A program made the translations under genes and the position numbers. The notes under the pieces were generated by a model. The model saw only the letters and a list, made by a program, of their open reading frames with translations, had not been told where the DNA came from and made no database searches. 64,000 nt of DNA from JACXTP01 sp963789555 (GTDB taxonomy: Archaea; Thermoplasmatota; Thermoplasmata; Methanomassiliicoccales; UBA472), in the NCBI GenBank assembly GCA_963789555.1, contig CAWBKY010000010.1, forward strand, positions 62,001 to 126,000, read 5' to 3'. Each line of letters starts with the position of its first letter. Positions within the stretch are counted from its first letter, which is position 1. Below, one piece after another: positions 8,601 through 16,731 of this stretch.

Positions 8601-9662
8601 ACCATCGGTCTGCGCCAGAAGATGCTCATGTGGCACTTCCGCTCCCGCCAGGAGTCGCTCATATCGTTCTCGAACTACCACTTCTACGAGAACCGGCTGC
8701 AGACCTTCCCCAACGCTGACGCGTCCAGCAAGGACGCCGGGATCGAGTTCGTCCATGTCCCGGACGGACGCTATGACCGGGGCGGGAAGAGGGACAACCG
8801 CTTCGAGGCGGCGGCGGTGGCCGAGCTGGTGATAGCGCTCTACCTGGCGGACCCGAAGCGCACCATCGGGGTGGTGGCGTTCAGCGAGGCCCAGCAGGAG
8901 GCCATCATCGACCTGTTGGAGTACAAGACCAAGCTGGTGGCCCGCGACCGCCCGGAGATCGAGCAGATCTGGGAGACCGAGGGCGTCGAGCCCTTCTTCG
9001 TGAAGAACCTGGAGAACGTGCAGGGCGACGAGCGGGACGTGATGGTGTTCTCCATCGGCTACGGGAGGGACGAGGGCGGCAAGCTGACCATGAACTTCGG
9101 GCCCTTGAACCAGGAGGGCGGCGCCCGAAGGTTGAACGTGGCCATAACCCGGGCCAGAAAAGCGGTGAAGGTGGTGAGCTCGATACTGCCGGAGGACATC
9201 CAGACGGACGATTCCAGCCCGCGCGGCCTCAAGCTCCTGCGCGATTATCTTGACTATGCCCGGGCCAAGGGGGAGAGGGTGGCCCTCACCCCCGAGGACG
9301 TCAAGGCGGCCAAGTCGCGGCAGAGGTTGGAGGAGTCGGTGCAGCAGGCGTTGGAGGCGAGAGGCTATACCGTCGCCCGGCGGGTGGGCGCCTCCGCCTA
9401 CCGGGTGGACCTTGCCATCATGGACCCCAAGGTAAAGAACAAGTACGTGCTGGGCATCCTCTGCGACGGCGAGCCCTATGCCCAGGCGAAGAACGCCCGG
9501 GACCGGGAACGCCTGCGCTCGGACGTGCTGGGCAATCTGAGCTGGAAGCTGGTCCGCCTCTGGTCCGAGGAATGGGTGCGGGACCGGGACCATGTGATGC
9601 AGAAGCTCGAGGCGGACATGAAGGCCTTCGGACTGGACCCGGAAGCGTTGAAAAGAAAATAG
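5601..9662 (+). CDS. DUF4011-type superfamily 1 helicase with C-terminal nuclease-like domain (three frameshifts)
   Basis: A predicted protein of about 1350 residues. The N-terminal WEAQLIDLSLRNRLLNYKK is the hallmark of DUF4011 helicases. Then come Walker A LQGPPGTGKSQTITN (about 6516-6560), an AAA_11/AAA_12 core with Walker B VVFDEASQIVPEDA and GDNKQLPPTRFF (about 8410-8530), and ENVQGDERDVMVFSIGY and LNVAITRARKAV (motifs V/VI, about 9010-9170). The C-terminal domain (from about 9310) reads EARGYTVARRVGASAYRVDLAI, then YVLGILCDGE, resembling the Vsr/MTES_1575 restriction-endonuclease fold. Frameshifts occur near 6166 (extra C), 7311 and 7545; all domains are present on both sides, so sequencing error is likelier than decay. 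ATG 5601 was chosen for the GAGGTG ahead of it. Relatives are often linked to genome defence or repair; the role here is unknown. Confidence 0.8.
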
Positions 9663-9702
9663 GCCTGGCCTCGCCCAAAGCCCGGTCCGTCCGATGGGAA
9701 AG

Positions 9703-9712
9703 GTATATTAAA
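9703..9712 (+). promoter_or_regulatory. TATA box of the ribosomal operon
   Basis: gtatattaaa lies about 50 bp before the L18e start codon in an otherwise GC-rich gap (9663-9758). A transcript starting about 25 bp downstream would have a leader of roughly 20-25 nt. Confidence 0.6.
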
Positions 9713-9758
9713 CCCCTCTCCATTAGCGACGGATACCAATGTCGGGAGAGTCAGAACT

Positions 9759-10118
9759 ATGACACTTAAGAAGACCGATCCGAACCTGGTCACCCTCGTC
9801 GACGACCTGAAGAGGTCCTCGAGGGAGAACGGTGCGGACATCTGGCGAGACATTGCTCTGCGTTTGGAGAAGCCCAGAAGGAACTGGGCAGAGGTAAACC
9901 TGAGCAAGTTGGAGCGATTCACCTCCGACGGCGACGTAGTGGTCGTCGCCGGCAAGGTGCTGGGAGCAGGGGCCATAAGCAAGAAGATCACTGTGGCCGC
10001 TTACGATTTCTCCGATTCCGCGAAGAAAGGCATCGCGGAGGCCGGCGGGAGCAACCTGACCATAATGGAACTGGTCAAGCAGAACCCCAATGGCTCCGGC
10101 GTCAAGATCATGAGGTGA
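9759..10118 (+). CDS. rpl18e: Large ribosomal subunit protein eL18 (L18e)
   Basis: A 119-residue archaeal/eukaryotic-type ribosomal protein. Recognisable segments are KTDPNLVTLVDDLKRSSRE at the N-terminus, WRDIALRLEKPRRNWAEVNLSKLER, and the VVVVAGKVLGAGAISKKITVAA core. It is the first gene of the conserved L18e-L13-S9-Rpo10 operon; its TGA overlaps the leader of the L13 gene. Length and sequence are normal. Confidence 0.95.
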   Translation: MTLKKTDPNLVTLVDDLKRSSRENGADIWRDIALRLEKPRRNWAEVNLSKLERFTSDGDVVVVAGKVLGAGAISKKITVAAYDFSDSAKKGIAEAGGSNLTIMELVKQNPNGSGVKIMR

Positions 10119-10123
10119 ATTGG

Positions 10124-10540
10124 ATGATCGTATATGATGCTGAGAAACATGTGGCCGGTCGTCTGGCGACAACCGTGGCCCACCAATTGCTCAAGGGAGA
10201 GGACATCGTCATAGTCAACGCCGAGAAGGCGATCGTCACTGGCGACCGGGACAACATCCTGGAGAACTACAAGGCAAAGCGCGACCGCGGCTACTCGCAC
10301 TCCGGTCCGTTCTACCCCAGGCGCGCGGACCTCATCCTGAAGAGGATGGTCAGGGGCATGCTGCCCTACGACCGGCCCATGGGAAGGGCGGCCTACAAAC
10401 GCCTGAAGGTCTATGTGGGCGTACCCGAGGAGTTCACCGGTTCTGAGAAGATGAAGGTGGAGACCGCGTTGCGCAGCACGACTGGCAGGTACATCACCAT
10501 CGGGGACATCGCTGAGTCCCTTGGTTCGAAGGTGAGGTGA
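10124..10540 (+). CDS. rpl13: Large ribosomal subunit protein uL13
   Basis: A 138-residue archaeal L13. Typical segments are HVAGRLATTVAHQLLKGEDIVIVNAEKA, then GPFYPRRADLILKRMVRGMLPYDRPMGRAAYKRLKVYVGVP. ATG 10124 was chosen over GTG 10115 because GAGGTG at 10112-10117 sits at good spacing before it. The gene follows L18e by a few bases and precedes S9 by four, consistent with one transcript. Confidence 0.95.
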   Translation: MIVYDAEKHVAGRLATTVAHQLLKGEDIVIVNAEKAIVTGDRDNILENYKAKRDRGYSHSGPFYPRRADLILKRMVRGMLPYDRPMGRAAYKRLKVYVGVPEEFTGSEKMKVETALRSTTGRYITIGDIAESLGSKVR

Positions 10541-10544
10541 TACA

Positions 10545-10946
10545 ATGGTTAAAGTCATCAACACGAGCGGAAAGCGGAAGACCGCCGTCGCCCGCGCCAC
10601 CATCACCGAGGGATCCGGCAAATTGAGGATCAACTCGGTCCCGGTGGAGGCATGGCAGCCGGAGCTGGCCCGCATGAAGATCATGGAGCCTTTGGCTCTT
10701 ATCCCGGACAAAGCGTCCAAGGTGGACATCGATGTGTCGGTCGCCGGCGGCGGCGTCATGGGTCAGGCCGAGGCCACCCGGACCGCAATCGCTAAGGCCA
10801 TCGTCGATTATTACGAGGACGAGGAGCTGGCAAGGGCCTTCAAGCAGTACGACCGGTCGATGCTCATCTCTGATGTGCGCCGGAAGCTGCCGAAGAAGCC
10901 CCTGGGCCGTGGTGCTCGGAAGAAGAGGCAGAAGAGCTACAGGTGA
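10545..10946 (+). CDS. rps9: Small ribosomal subunit protein uS9
   Basis: A 133-residue archaeal S9. It begins with TSGKRKTAVARATITEGSG and ends with the basic tail ISDVRRKLPKKPLGRGARKKRQKSYR that reaches the P-site tRNA in the ribosome. GGTGA just upstream serves as the ribosome-binding site. It is third in the ribosomal operon. Confidence 0.95.
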   Translation: MVKVINTSGKRKTAVARATITEGSGKLRINSVPVEAWQPELARMKIMEPLALIPDKASKVDIDVSVAGGGVMGQAEATRTAIAKAIVDYYEDEELARAFKQYDRSMLISDVRRKLPKKPLGRGARKKRQKSYR

Positions 10947-10950
10947 GCAG

Positions 10951-11142
10951 ATGATAATACCGGTGAGATGTTTCACGTGCGGCAAGGTGGTCGGTTCCTC
11001 CTATCAGACCTTCGTCAAGAGGGTGCAGATGGGAGAGGATGCGAAGGAAGTGCTGGACGACCTCGGTCTGAGGCGCTACTGCTGCCGCCGCATGATCATA
11101 TCGCACTCGGACCTGCTCGAGGAGCTCATACCCCTCGGTTGA
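10951..11142 (+). CDS. rpoN: DNA-directed RNA polymerase subunit Rpo10 (RpoN)
   Basis: A 63-residue zinc-bundle subunit of archaeal RNA polymerase, orthologous to eukaryotic RPB10. The zinc ligands are in CFTCGKVVGSSY at the N-terminus and RRYCCRRMIISH near the C-terminus. It starts four bases after the S9 stop in the usual archaeal order. Confidence 0.95.
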   Translation: MIIPVRCFTCGKVVGSSYQTFVKRVQMGEDAKEVLDDLGLRRYCCRRMIISHSDLLEELIPLG

Positions 11143-11147
11143 AACCC

Positions 11148-11154
11148 TTTAAAC
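11148..11154 (+). promoter_or_regulatory. TATA box for tRNA-Pro
   Basis: tttaaac lies 18-24 bp upstream of the first tRNA base, the expected spacing for an archaeal tRNA promoter, so the tRNA can be transcribed independently of the ribosomal operon. Confidence 0.5.
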
Positions 11155-11171
11155 TCAACCCCTTTATCAAT

Positions 11172-11247
11172 GGGTCTGTGGGGTAGCTTGGTATCCTTCC
11201 AGCTTGGGGTGCTGGTGACTCCAGTTCAAATCTGGACAGACCCACCA
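11172..11247 (+). tRNA. tRNA-Pro (anticodon GGG), CCA encoded
   Basis: Full cloverleaf by eye. The acceptor stem GGGTCTG (11172-11178) pairs with CAGACCC (11237-11243), with discriminator A and encoded CCA to 11247. The anticodon arm is CCAGC/GCTGG (11199-11215) with loop TTGGGGT, giving anticodon GGG (11206-11208). The T arm is TCCAG/CTGGA with loop TTCAAAT. No intron is visible. Confidence 0.93.
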
Positions 11248-11481
11248 TTATCTTTCTATTGCTTACGTCAAACAATCTTGGTATCTGGACAAATTTGGAT
11301 CTTCCACTCGACATCTTCTCTGTTGGGGTCTAGGGATTTTTTAATGGAATGATTTCACTAATGGAATGAAACAACCCGATTTCTCAAAGTATCAGAACCA
11401 GATTAAATTCTCTTTTTAGATGGTATAGATTAGTTTAAAAATTTCTGCAAATGATTAATATCGATTTCATTTCTATTACAT
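11248..11481 (+). other. AT-rich intergenic stretch after tRNA-Pro
   Basis: This 234-bp non-coding gap is much more AT-rich than the ribosomal operon before it. It holds a direct repeat taatggaatga (about 11342-11352 and 11359-11369, 17-bp period) and a TATA-like gtttaaaaat (about 11433-11442) upstream of the STAND ATPase. No duplicated tRNA 3' end that would mark an integration site was found on the far side of the ATPase gene. Confidence 0.4.
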
Positions 11482-13974
11482 ATGATGCCAGATATAAGTA
11501 TGTCGTGTGAGCGCTTCATTGGGCGTGAGAAGGAGAGAGAGAAGCTCTATTCCTCATTGAGCAGAGCGATGGTCAAAAAAGGTGGTTTGACCTTGATATC
11601 TGGCGAAGCAGGGATTGGGAAATCCCGCTTGACCCAGGAGATCCTCCATATGGCCGGGAAGGCAAATTGCACCTGCCTAACAGGTAATTGCCTGCCTGGA
11701 AAACCCCTGCCCTATCTGCCCTTCATAGAGGCGATTCGGAAAGATGATGCCTCTGATAATAGATCGGAACCTCTGGCATACTCTAAAAACCCCTTAAGAA
11801 GCGAACCGGTTTTCTTGCAGAATTTCGTCTGTGGGGATAAAGACGGCAATCAGATCATTGATGTGTCCTGGAGCCCAGATAGGATACTGTTCACCGTTCT
11901 GGATTTCTTAAAGAAGAGAAGTGTACTAAGACCTTTGATATTGCTCATCGAGGATCTCCAATGGGCCGATTCCCAAAGCATTCAGTTGCTACATTTTCTG
12001 GCTCGGAACGCCAGGACCGAAAGGATCCTCATTCTCGGTACCTATCGAACGGAGGAGTTGATCCCAACTGACCTGCCCACCAACTCCATGTTCGATACTT
12101 TGAGACTGATGAGAAGGGAGGGCCTCGTGGAAGAGATCGAGCTTTCTGGTATGAACCCCGAGGAGATCAATGAGTTGGTCGGAATAGTGCTGGGGAGCAA
12201 TGCGGAACGTAAGATCGTTGAAAAGGTGATGGATGAGAGCGAGGGCAATCCCCTTTATGCGATCGAAACCACAAAAGTTCTGGAGTCGTCAGATTCCATT
12301 ATCATAAAGGATGGGGTATGGAAGATGGTCCCTGGAAAGAAGATAGAAGTGCCACCCACAATCCGTGAGATCGTTCTACGAAGATTTGAAACTTTAAGCA
12401 GATCGCAGAGGAACGTTCTAGAGTTGGCGTCCATCATTGGATACTACTTCGATATGGAGGTTCTGATCACTGTTCTGAACTTACCACCCCTGGACCTGAT
12501 CGATGATCTGGATAGGATAGAGGAACGAAATGAGCTGATCGCCGAGATCGAGGACGGTTACAAATTCAGACATCACGTTTTCCAACAAGTTATCTATGAA
12601 TCCATCTCCAAGGTCAAGAGGACTGAACTTCATCGACGCGTGGGCGAGGTTCTCGAGGATAAGCAATTCACTGGAAAATCAATGACATTGGCTATGCATT
12701 TCCAGGCGGCAAATGTCGAGAATAAATTCGTTAAACATGCCATCTGTGCAGGAGAGGAGTTCGCTGCAAAGGGAGCGGAGACCGAGGCGATCAATTACTT
12801 CACTAAGTCGTTGGACATAATTAATAGAACACCGGAGCTAGATGAATATTGGGTCAGAGCGGTTTCTGGTCTGGGCTATGCCAATAATATAGTTGGGAAT
12901 ACCGATGATTCCAAGAAATTCTTGAGTTCGTTGATCGAAAGGGTTGGTTTGGAGCGTGTGGACCCACGTGCTCTGAGGATCATGGCAGAGAACAATCTGG
13001 CGTATGGGATAAAAGAAGGGACCTTGGACTATCTGGATCAAGCGGAAATCTTGGCTGAGAAGGACCTCAATGAAATGGCTGAGATTAAGGCGGACAAGGC
13101 TACTTTGTTCCTATGGCAGGGAAATTTCACTGAGGCGGAATCTAACTTTTTACAGGCGATCGAATCGTCGACCCCAGGGTCGAATCGGGACCTTACCATT
13201 CGGCTCCATTGCTACCTGGGGGATGTCTACCTTACTCAGGGTAAGATCGAAAAGGCGCTTGCGATCATGGAAAAGGCAACTCAATTCGCCGAGACCACCC
13301 CCAGTTACTATGGGGAGATGGAGGCCTACTATTACTCTGGAATGACCTATTTCCATTTGGGGGATTGGAGAGAAGCTGTGGAGAGGATCAAGAAAAGCAT
13401 CGACATAGCCAATAAGATTGGGCAACTATCCTCAAATTGCTGGTCTCAGACGAATCTTTCATTGGTGTATGATAGTGTCGGCGATTACAGAACAAGTTTG
13501 GTCGAGGCTAGACGCGGATTGGAAAATGCCATGGAGATCCAATCGAAATATGCGATGCTTTTGGGCCTGTCAGGCATGATCCATGCCAACCTAAGAAATG
13601 GATCGGCGAAAGATGCCCTAGCATTTTTTGAAGAAGCTGAGAGAATTGAGAAGGAGATCGAATGGAGCTTGCATTCAACCACTCGTTGTTTGTTTCTCGC
13701 AACTAAAGGAGAATATCTTGCTGCCATCGGGGACTGGAAAGGATCCACTAAAGCCTTCTCCAAGGGGTTCGAACAGATGATAGATACCCCAAATGGCATC
13801 CTTTTGGAGGCGATGGCAAGAGTTTGGTATGGAGAATTATTGTCGACAAGGGCAATGCAAACAGAGGCGATGGATCAATTCAATCGGAGCTTGATTTTAT
13901 ACGAAGGACTGTTCAATTATCCTCAAATGGAGAAAGTTAAGTGGTTGATGGGTTCGGTGATGAAGAGCAATTAA
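11482..13974 (+). CDS. STAND-type ATPase with TPR repeats (AAA_16 family)
   Basis: An 830-residue signal-transduction ATPase. The N-terminal domain begins ERFIGREKEREKLYSSL, then Walker A ISGEAGIGKSRLTQEI (about residues 38-53), Walker B LILLIEDLQWADSQSIQLLHF and a sensor LGTYRTEEL. A winged-helix-like segment follows (residues about 290-390, with RRFETLSRSQRNVLELASIIG). The C-terminal half is a series of TPR-like helical pairs (for example GNFTEAESNFLQAIE and GKIEKALAIMEKATQ). No cyclase, kinase or DNA-binding output domain is seen, so it may work through a partner. The gene is clearly AT-richer than its neighbours and sits next to a tRNA, which hints at horizontal acquisition. The start could also be 11485 or 11500. 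Confidence 0.75.
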   Translation: MMPDISMSCERFIGREKEREKLYSSLSRAMVKKGGLTLISGEAGIGKSRLTQEILHMAGKANCTCLTGNCLPGKPLPYLPFIEAIRKDDASDNRSEPLAYSKNPLRSEPVFLQNFVCGDKDGNQIIDVSWSPDRILFTVLDFLKKRSVLRPLILLIEDLQWADSQSIQLLHFLARNARTERILILGTYRTEELIPTDLPTNSMFDTLRLMRREGLVEEIELSGMNPEEINELVGIVLGSNAERKIVEKVMDESEGNPLYAIETTKVLESSDSIIIKDGVWKMVPGKKIEVPPTIREIVLRRFETLSRSQRNVLELASIIGYYFDMEVLITVLNLPPLDLIDDLDRIEERNELIAEIEDGYKFRHHVFQQVIYESISKVKRTELHRRVGEVLEDKQFTGKSMTLAMHFQAANVENKFVKHAICAGEEFAAKGAETEAINYFTKSLDIINRTPELDEYWVRAVSGLGYANNIVGNTDDSKKFLSSLIERVGLERVDPRALRIMAENNLAYGIKEGTLDYLDQAEILAEKDLNEMAEIKADKATLFLWQGNFTEAESNFLQAIESSTPGSNRDLTIRLHCYLGDVYLTQGKIEKALAIMEKATQFAETTPSYYGEMEAYYYSGMTYFHLGDWREAVERIKKSIDIANKIGQLSSNCWSQTNLSLVYDSVGDYRTSLVEARRGLENAMEIQSKYAMLLGLSGMIHANLRNGSAKDALAFFEEAERIEKEIEWSLHSTTRCLFLATKGEYLAAIGDWKGSTKAFSKGFEQMIDTPNGILLEAMARVWYGELLSTRAMQTEAMDQFNRSLILYEGLFNYPQMEKVKWLMGSVMKSN

Positions 13975-14022
13975 CTGGAAATGATCATTAAATTCCAAGG
14001 TAAACTTATTCGACGAATCCCA

Positions 14023-15084
14023 TCAGATGCTAAGATATTCTTTCTCCTCCCTGGGAACGATCGCATCCCAGGTGTAGGATAACGCCAAGGACCTTGCCTT
14101 CTCGGACAGCTTAATGCGGAGATCTTGATTTCTAAGAAGCTCCATGATCTTAGCAGATAAGTCGTCCGAGTCTTTCGGATTGCATAACAAACCACCCTGA
14201 TGGACCACCTCTGGAAGTCCGCCAACGTTTGTAGCCACGATCGCCTTCCCATAGGACATGGCCTCCGCGACTGCGATACCATATGATTCGAATATCGATG
14301 GCATGACGAAGAGCTTACAGGAGGACAGTAGTTCGCACTTCCTCTCCTCACAAACCCTTCCAGTCATCTCCACTTTGCCTTGCAAACCATTCTTCTCGAT
14401 CTGTCTTTGAAGCTTGTCCTGAAGCGGCCCCCCACCACAGATGATCAGCTTGGAGTCCACAGACCTCATCGCTTTGACTAGGTACTCCAAACCTTTGGTG
14501 TTCACCAGTCGTCCCATGAACAGGATGAAGTCCTCCTCCTTGACCGGCGCGGTACAAGGTATCTCGATCCCATTGGGGATGGCCACCGTCCTGGTTGGGT
14601 CGAACCCTCGGCGGTCCAGGTCCTTCTTCACGAACTCGCTGACGCAGATGACCTTGGGGAACCTCTTCAGGTGCCTCTTCATCATCTGGTCGTTGATCAA
14701 TGAGGGCAGCCTGGTCACCCCGACCCCCTCCCCGAAGGTGTTGTGGAAGGTGAAGACCTTCTTCCCTGGCCAGGTGCGGGCGATCTTGTTGTAATCCGGC
14801 GCCCAGCGGTAATGGAAGTCCACCAGGTCCGGCTCCAGTCCCTTGAGCGCCTCCATCAGGCCTTTCGTCGAGACATAGGGCGGGTTGTAGATGTCGATGT
14901 AGCGCGAGGGCAGACGCACCACACGATAGCCGTCGATGACCTCCTCCTTGCTCGTCCCCTCCAGCTGGCTGGTCAGCACGATCATCTCATGCCTCTTCGC
15001 CAGCCTCTTCGATATGTGATGCACCCGGTGCTCGATGCCTCCCAGGAAGGGATAATGGAACGGATTGACCTCGACGATCCTCAT
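14023..15084 (-). CDS. Glycosyltransferase family 4 (GT-B fold)
   Basis: A 353-residue GT4 enzyme. The N-terminus MRIVEVNPFHYPFLGGIEHRV carries the acceptor-side Gly-rich loop. The C-terminal domain has ILFMGRLVNTKGLEYLVKA, GGGPLQDKL, and the EX7E motif in PSIFESYGIAVAEAMSYGKAIVA followed by GGLPEVV. It transfers a nucleotide-activated sugar, probably in surface glycan or N-glycan synthesis. ATG 15084 fits the family N-terminus; 38 extra in-frame codons upstream do not resemble it. It is AT-richer at its 3' end, continuing the composition of the ATPase gene it converges with. Confidence 0.85.
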   Translation of the reverse strand: MRIVEVNPFHYPFLGGIEHRVHHISKRLAKRHEMIVLTSQLEGTSKEEVIDGYRVVRLPSRYIDIYNPPYVSTKGLMEALKGLEPDLVDFHYRWAPDYNKIARTWPGKKVFTFHNTFGEGVGVTRLPSLINDQMMKRHLKRFPKVICVSEFVKKDLDRRGFDPTRTVAIPNGIEIPCTAPVKEEDFILFMGRLVNTKGLEYLVKAMRSVDSKLIICGGGPLQDKLQRQIEKNGLQGKVEMTGRVCEERKCELLSSCKLFVMPSIFESYGIAVAEAMSYGKAIVATNVGGLPEVVHQGGLLCNPKDSDDLSAKIMELLRNQDLRIKLSEKARSLALSYTWDAIVPREEKEYLSI

Positions 15085-15200
15085 GCTGGATACCAACTGA
15101 CCTTGCTGACGGAGCAGCAGGAAGGTGTAACAAACTGTCCTCTCATTATCCTTTAGCCTCGAGCTCAATGTCATATTATACCATCCGATCCAATTCACTG

Positions 15201-15481
15201 ATGATGACCGGGCGTATCTATGTGCTCAAGTACGAAGGGGACCCTAAGACGAAATACGAACAGTTCCGCAAGATGGCCCAGACCATCGACATGGAGTTCG
15301 AGGGGGATGTCGAAAAGGGCATTTCAACGGAGGACCGTACGTGGCCGGTTTCCATATCAGCTTCAAGGGCTCATATGAGGTCAAGGGGGACAAGATCGAG
15401 ATCACCATCCTCGAGAAGCCCGCCCTGGTCTCCTGGGAGCTGGTGGAGAGCACCCTGAAGAAGTTCGTCATGGACGATTAA
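15201..15481 (+). CDS. Small conserved hypothetical protein (one frameshift)
   Basis: A protein of about 93 residues. It starts MMTGRIYVLKYEGDPKTKYEQFRKMAQ and, after a single-base shift near 15340, continues VAGFHISFKGSYEVKGDKIEITILEKPALVSWELVESTLKKFVMDD. The pattern of one helix followed by beta strands suggests a compact alpha-beta fold. I do not recognise the family. It is transcribed toward the ferredoxin gene. Confidence 0.5.
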
Positions 15482-15502
15482 GCCGTCGTTCGGGAAAGGT
15501 CA

Positions 15503-15510
15503 TTTATATA
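15503..15510 (+). promoter_or_regulatory. TATA box for the ferredoxin gene
   Basis: tttatata is centred about 25 bp before the ATG at 15532, so transcription would start at or next to the start codon and give a leaderless mRNA. Confidence 0.6.
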
Positions 15511-15531
15511 CCAGGTTACAAAGACAGGGAC

Positions 15532-16241
15532 ATGGTGCGACGCAAGATCATCAATATCGACCGGGAGCTGTGCAACGGCTGTGGCCAATGCGTCATGGAC
15601 TGCGCGGAGGGCGCCATCGAGCTCCGCGATGGCAAGGCGCATGTCATCAGCGACCGTTTCTGCGATGGACTGGGGGCGTGCATAGGCGGCTGCCCCACCG
15701 GCGCCCTGACCATCGTGGAGAGGGACTCGGAGGATTTCGATGAGGAGGCGGTCAAGGAGCACCTGGGAAAGAAATCCTGTGACGACATCCCCATCCAGGC
15801 CTGCCCCGGTTCCGGTCCGAGACGCTTCAAGCCCCATCCCACTGGTGATGTCGGGGGCGGTCTCATCGCAACTCTCCAACTGGCCCATCCAGATCCGCCT
15901 CGTCCCGCCCAATGCCCCATATCTCCGCAAGGCAAAGACTGCTCATCGCCGCCGACTGCAGCGCCTTCGCCTGCGGTGGGATCCAGCGCGACTTCATCAA
16001 GGACCGGGTGGTGCTCATCGGTTGCCCCAAGCTCGACGACAACGAGGAGTTCGTCGACAAACTGGCCGCGATATTCAAGGCGGCCGAACCGCAGGACGTC
16101 GTCTTACTTCATATGGAGGTGCCCTGTTGCCGCGTCTCCAAGAAGCTCGTCCGCCTGGCCATCGAGAGGTCGGGCAAGGTGATCCCCATGAAGGAGTACA
16201 TGGTGACGGTGGAGGGCGGCGCGGTGCAGCAGATGGCCTAG
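15532..16241 (+). CDS. 4Fe-4S ferredoxin-domain protein (two frameshifts)
   Basis: The N-terminal domain carries two clusters: LCNGCGQCVMDCAEGAIE and FCDGLGACIGGCPTGALT. The downstream part (frame changes near 15830 and 15940) reads SQLSNWPIQIRLVPPNAPYL, then RLLIAADCSAFACGG, VVLIGCPKLDDNE and LLHMEVPCCRVSKKLV, with several further Cys that may hold another cofactor. This ferredoxin plus Cys-rich domain layout is common in anaerobes, where it acts as an electron-transfer or reductase module. Its last codon overlaps the convergent flavin-binding gene. Confidence 0.75.
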
Positions 16242-16700
16242 TCCCGCTTGTTCACCTTGCAGCTCAGGCTCTCCACCTCGAGCTTGAGCACGACGGTCTT
16301 GTCCATGCACCTATCGGTCACGACATAATCGCCAGGATGGTAGTGCTTCATGAGCGCCTCCACGCCCTTGGCCCTTTCCGCAGGGTGCGCTCGCCACCCG
16401 ATCGTGCCCTTCCCCATGACGCACTTGAAGTTGTTGCTGCACTTGTAGGCGTCCCGGTCCAGCACGAGGCCTTCGTCGATGTCGATCTCGAAGCTGGCCT
16501 TTCCAGTGCGTTGCACCAGGTCCATCTTCCGACCCTCCTTGGCGCAGTGGAACCAAAGACAATCGTCCGAGTAACCGAAGTTCATCGGAACGATGTAAGC
16601 CTCATCCCCGTCCACCAGTCCGATGCGGCATACCCCCGCCGCTTGGATGATGGAATCGATCTGCAGCTCGGTCCGTGATCTCCTTCTCCGCACGCCTCAT
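16238..16700 (-). CDS. Pyridoxamine 5'-phosphate oxidase-family flavin-binding protein
   Basis: A protein of about 153 residues with the split-barrel FMN-binding fold. VCRIGLVDGDEAYIVPMNFGYSDDCLWFHCAKEGRKMDLV is the conserved core, and Trp/His-rich GTIGWRAHPAERAKGVEALMKHYHP follows. The natural N-terminus is MRRAEKEITD from ATG 16700, with a single-base shift near 16675 joining it to the ELQIDSIIQAAG frame; this start pattern matches other members of the family. The substrate is unknown. Confidence 0.75.
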
Positions 16701-16731
16701 GGCATCGGTATCGGGCTTCGGGTAAATCACT

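Noticed and set aside
5601..9662. Programmed frameshifting or separate genes for the helicase parts
   Set aside because: The breaks fall inside continuous domains, lack slippery-site plus structure signals, and similar breaks occur in unrelated housekeeping genes, so sequence error is preferred.
11172..14022. Integrated mobile element using tRNA-Pro as attachment site
   Set aside because: No integrase gene and no repeat of the tRNA 3' end were found on the far side of the AT-rich ATPase gene.
15168..15200. Upstream ATG (15168) as start of the small hypothetical protein
   Set aside because: The extra residues (MSYYTIRSNSL) overlap the region just upstream of the divergent glycosyltransferase gene and do not fit the compact domain that starts at 15201.
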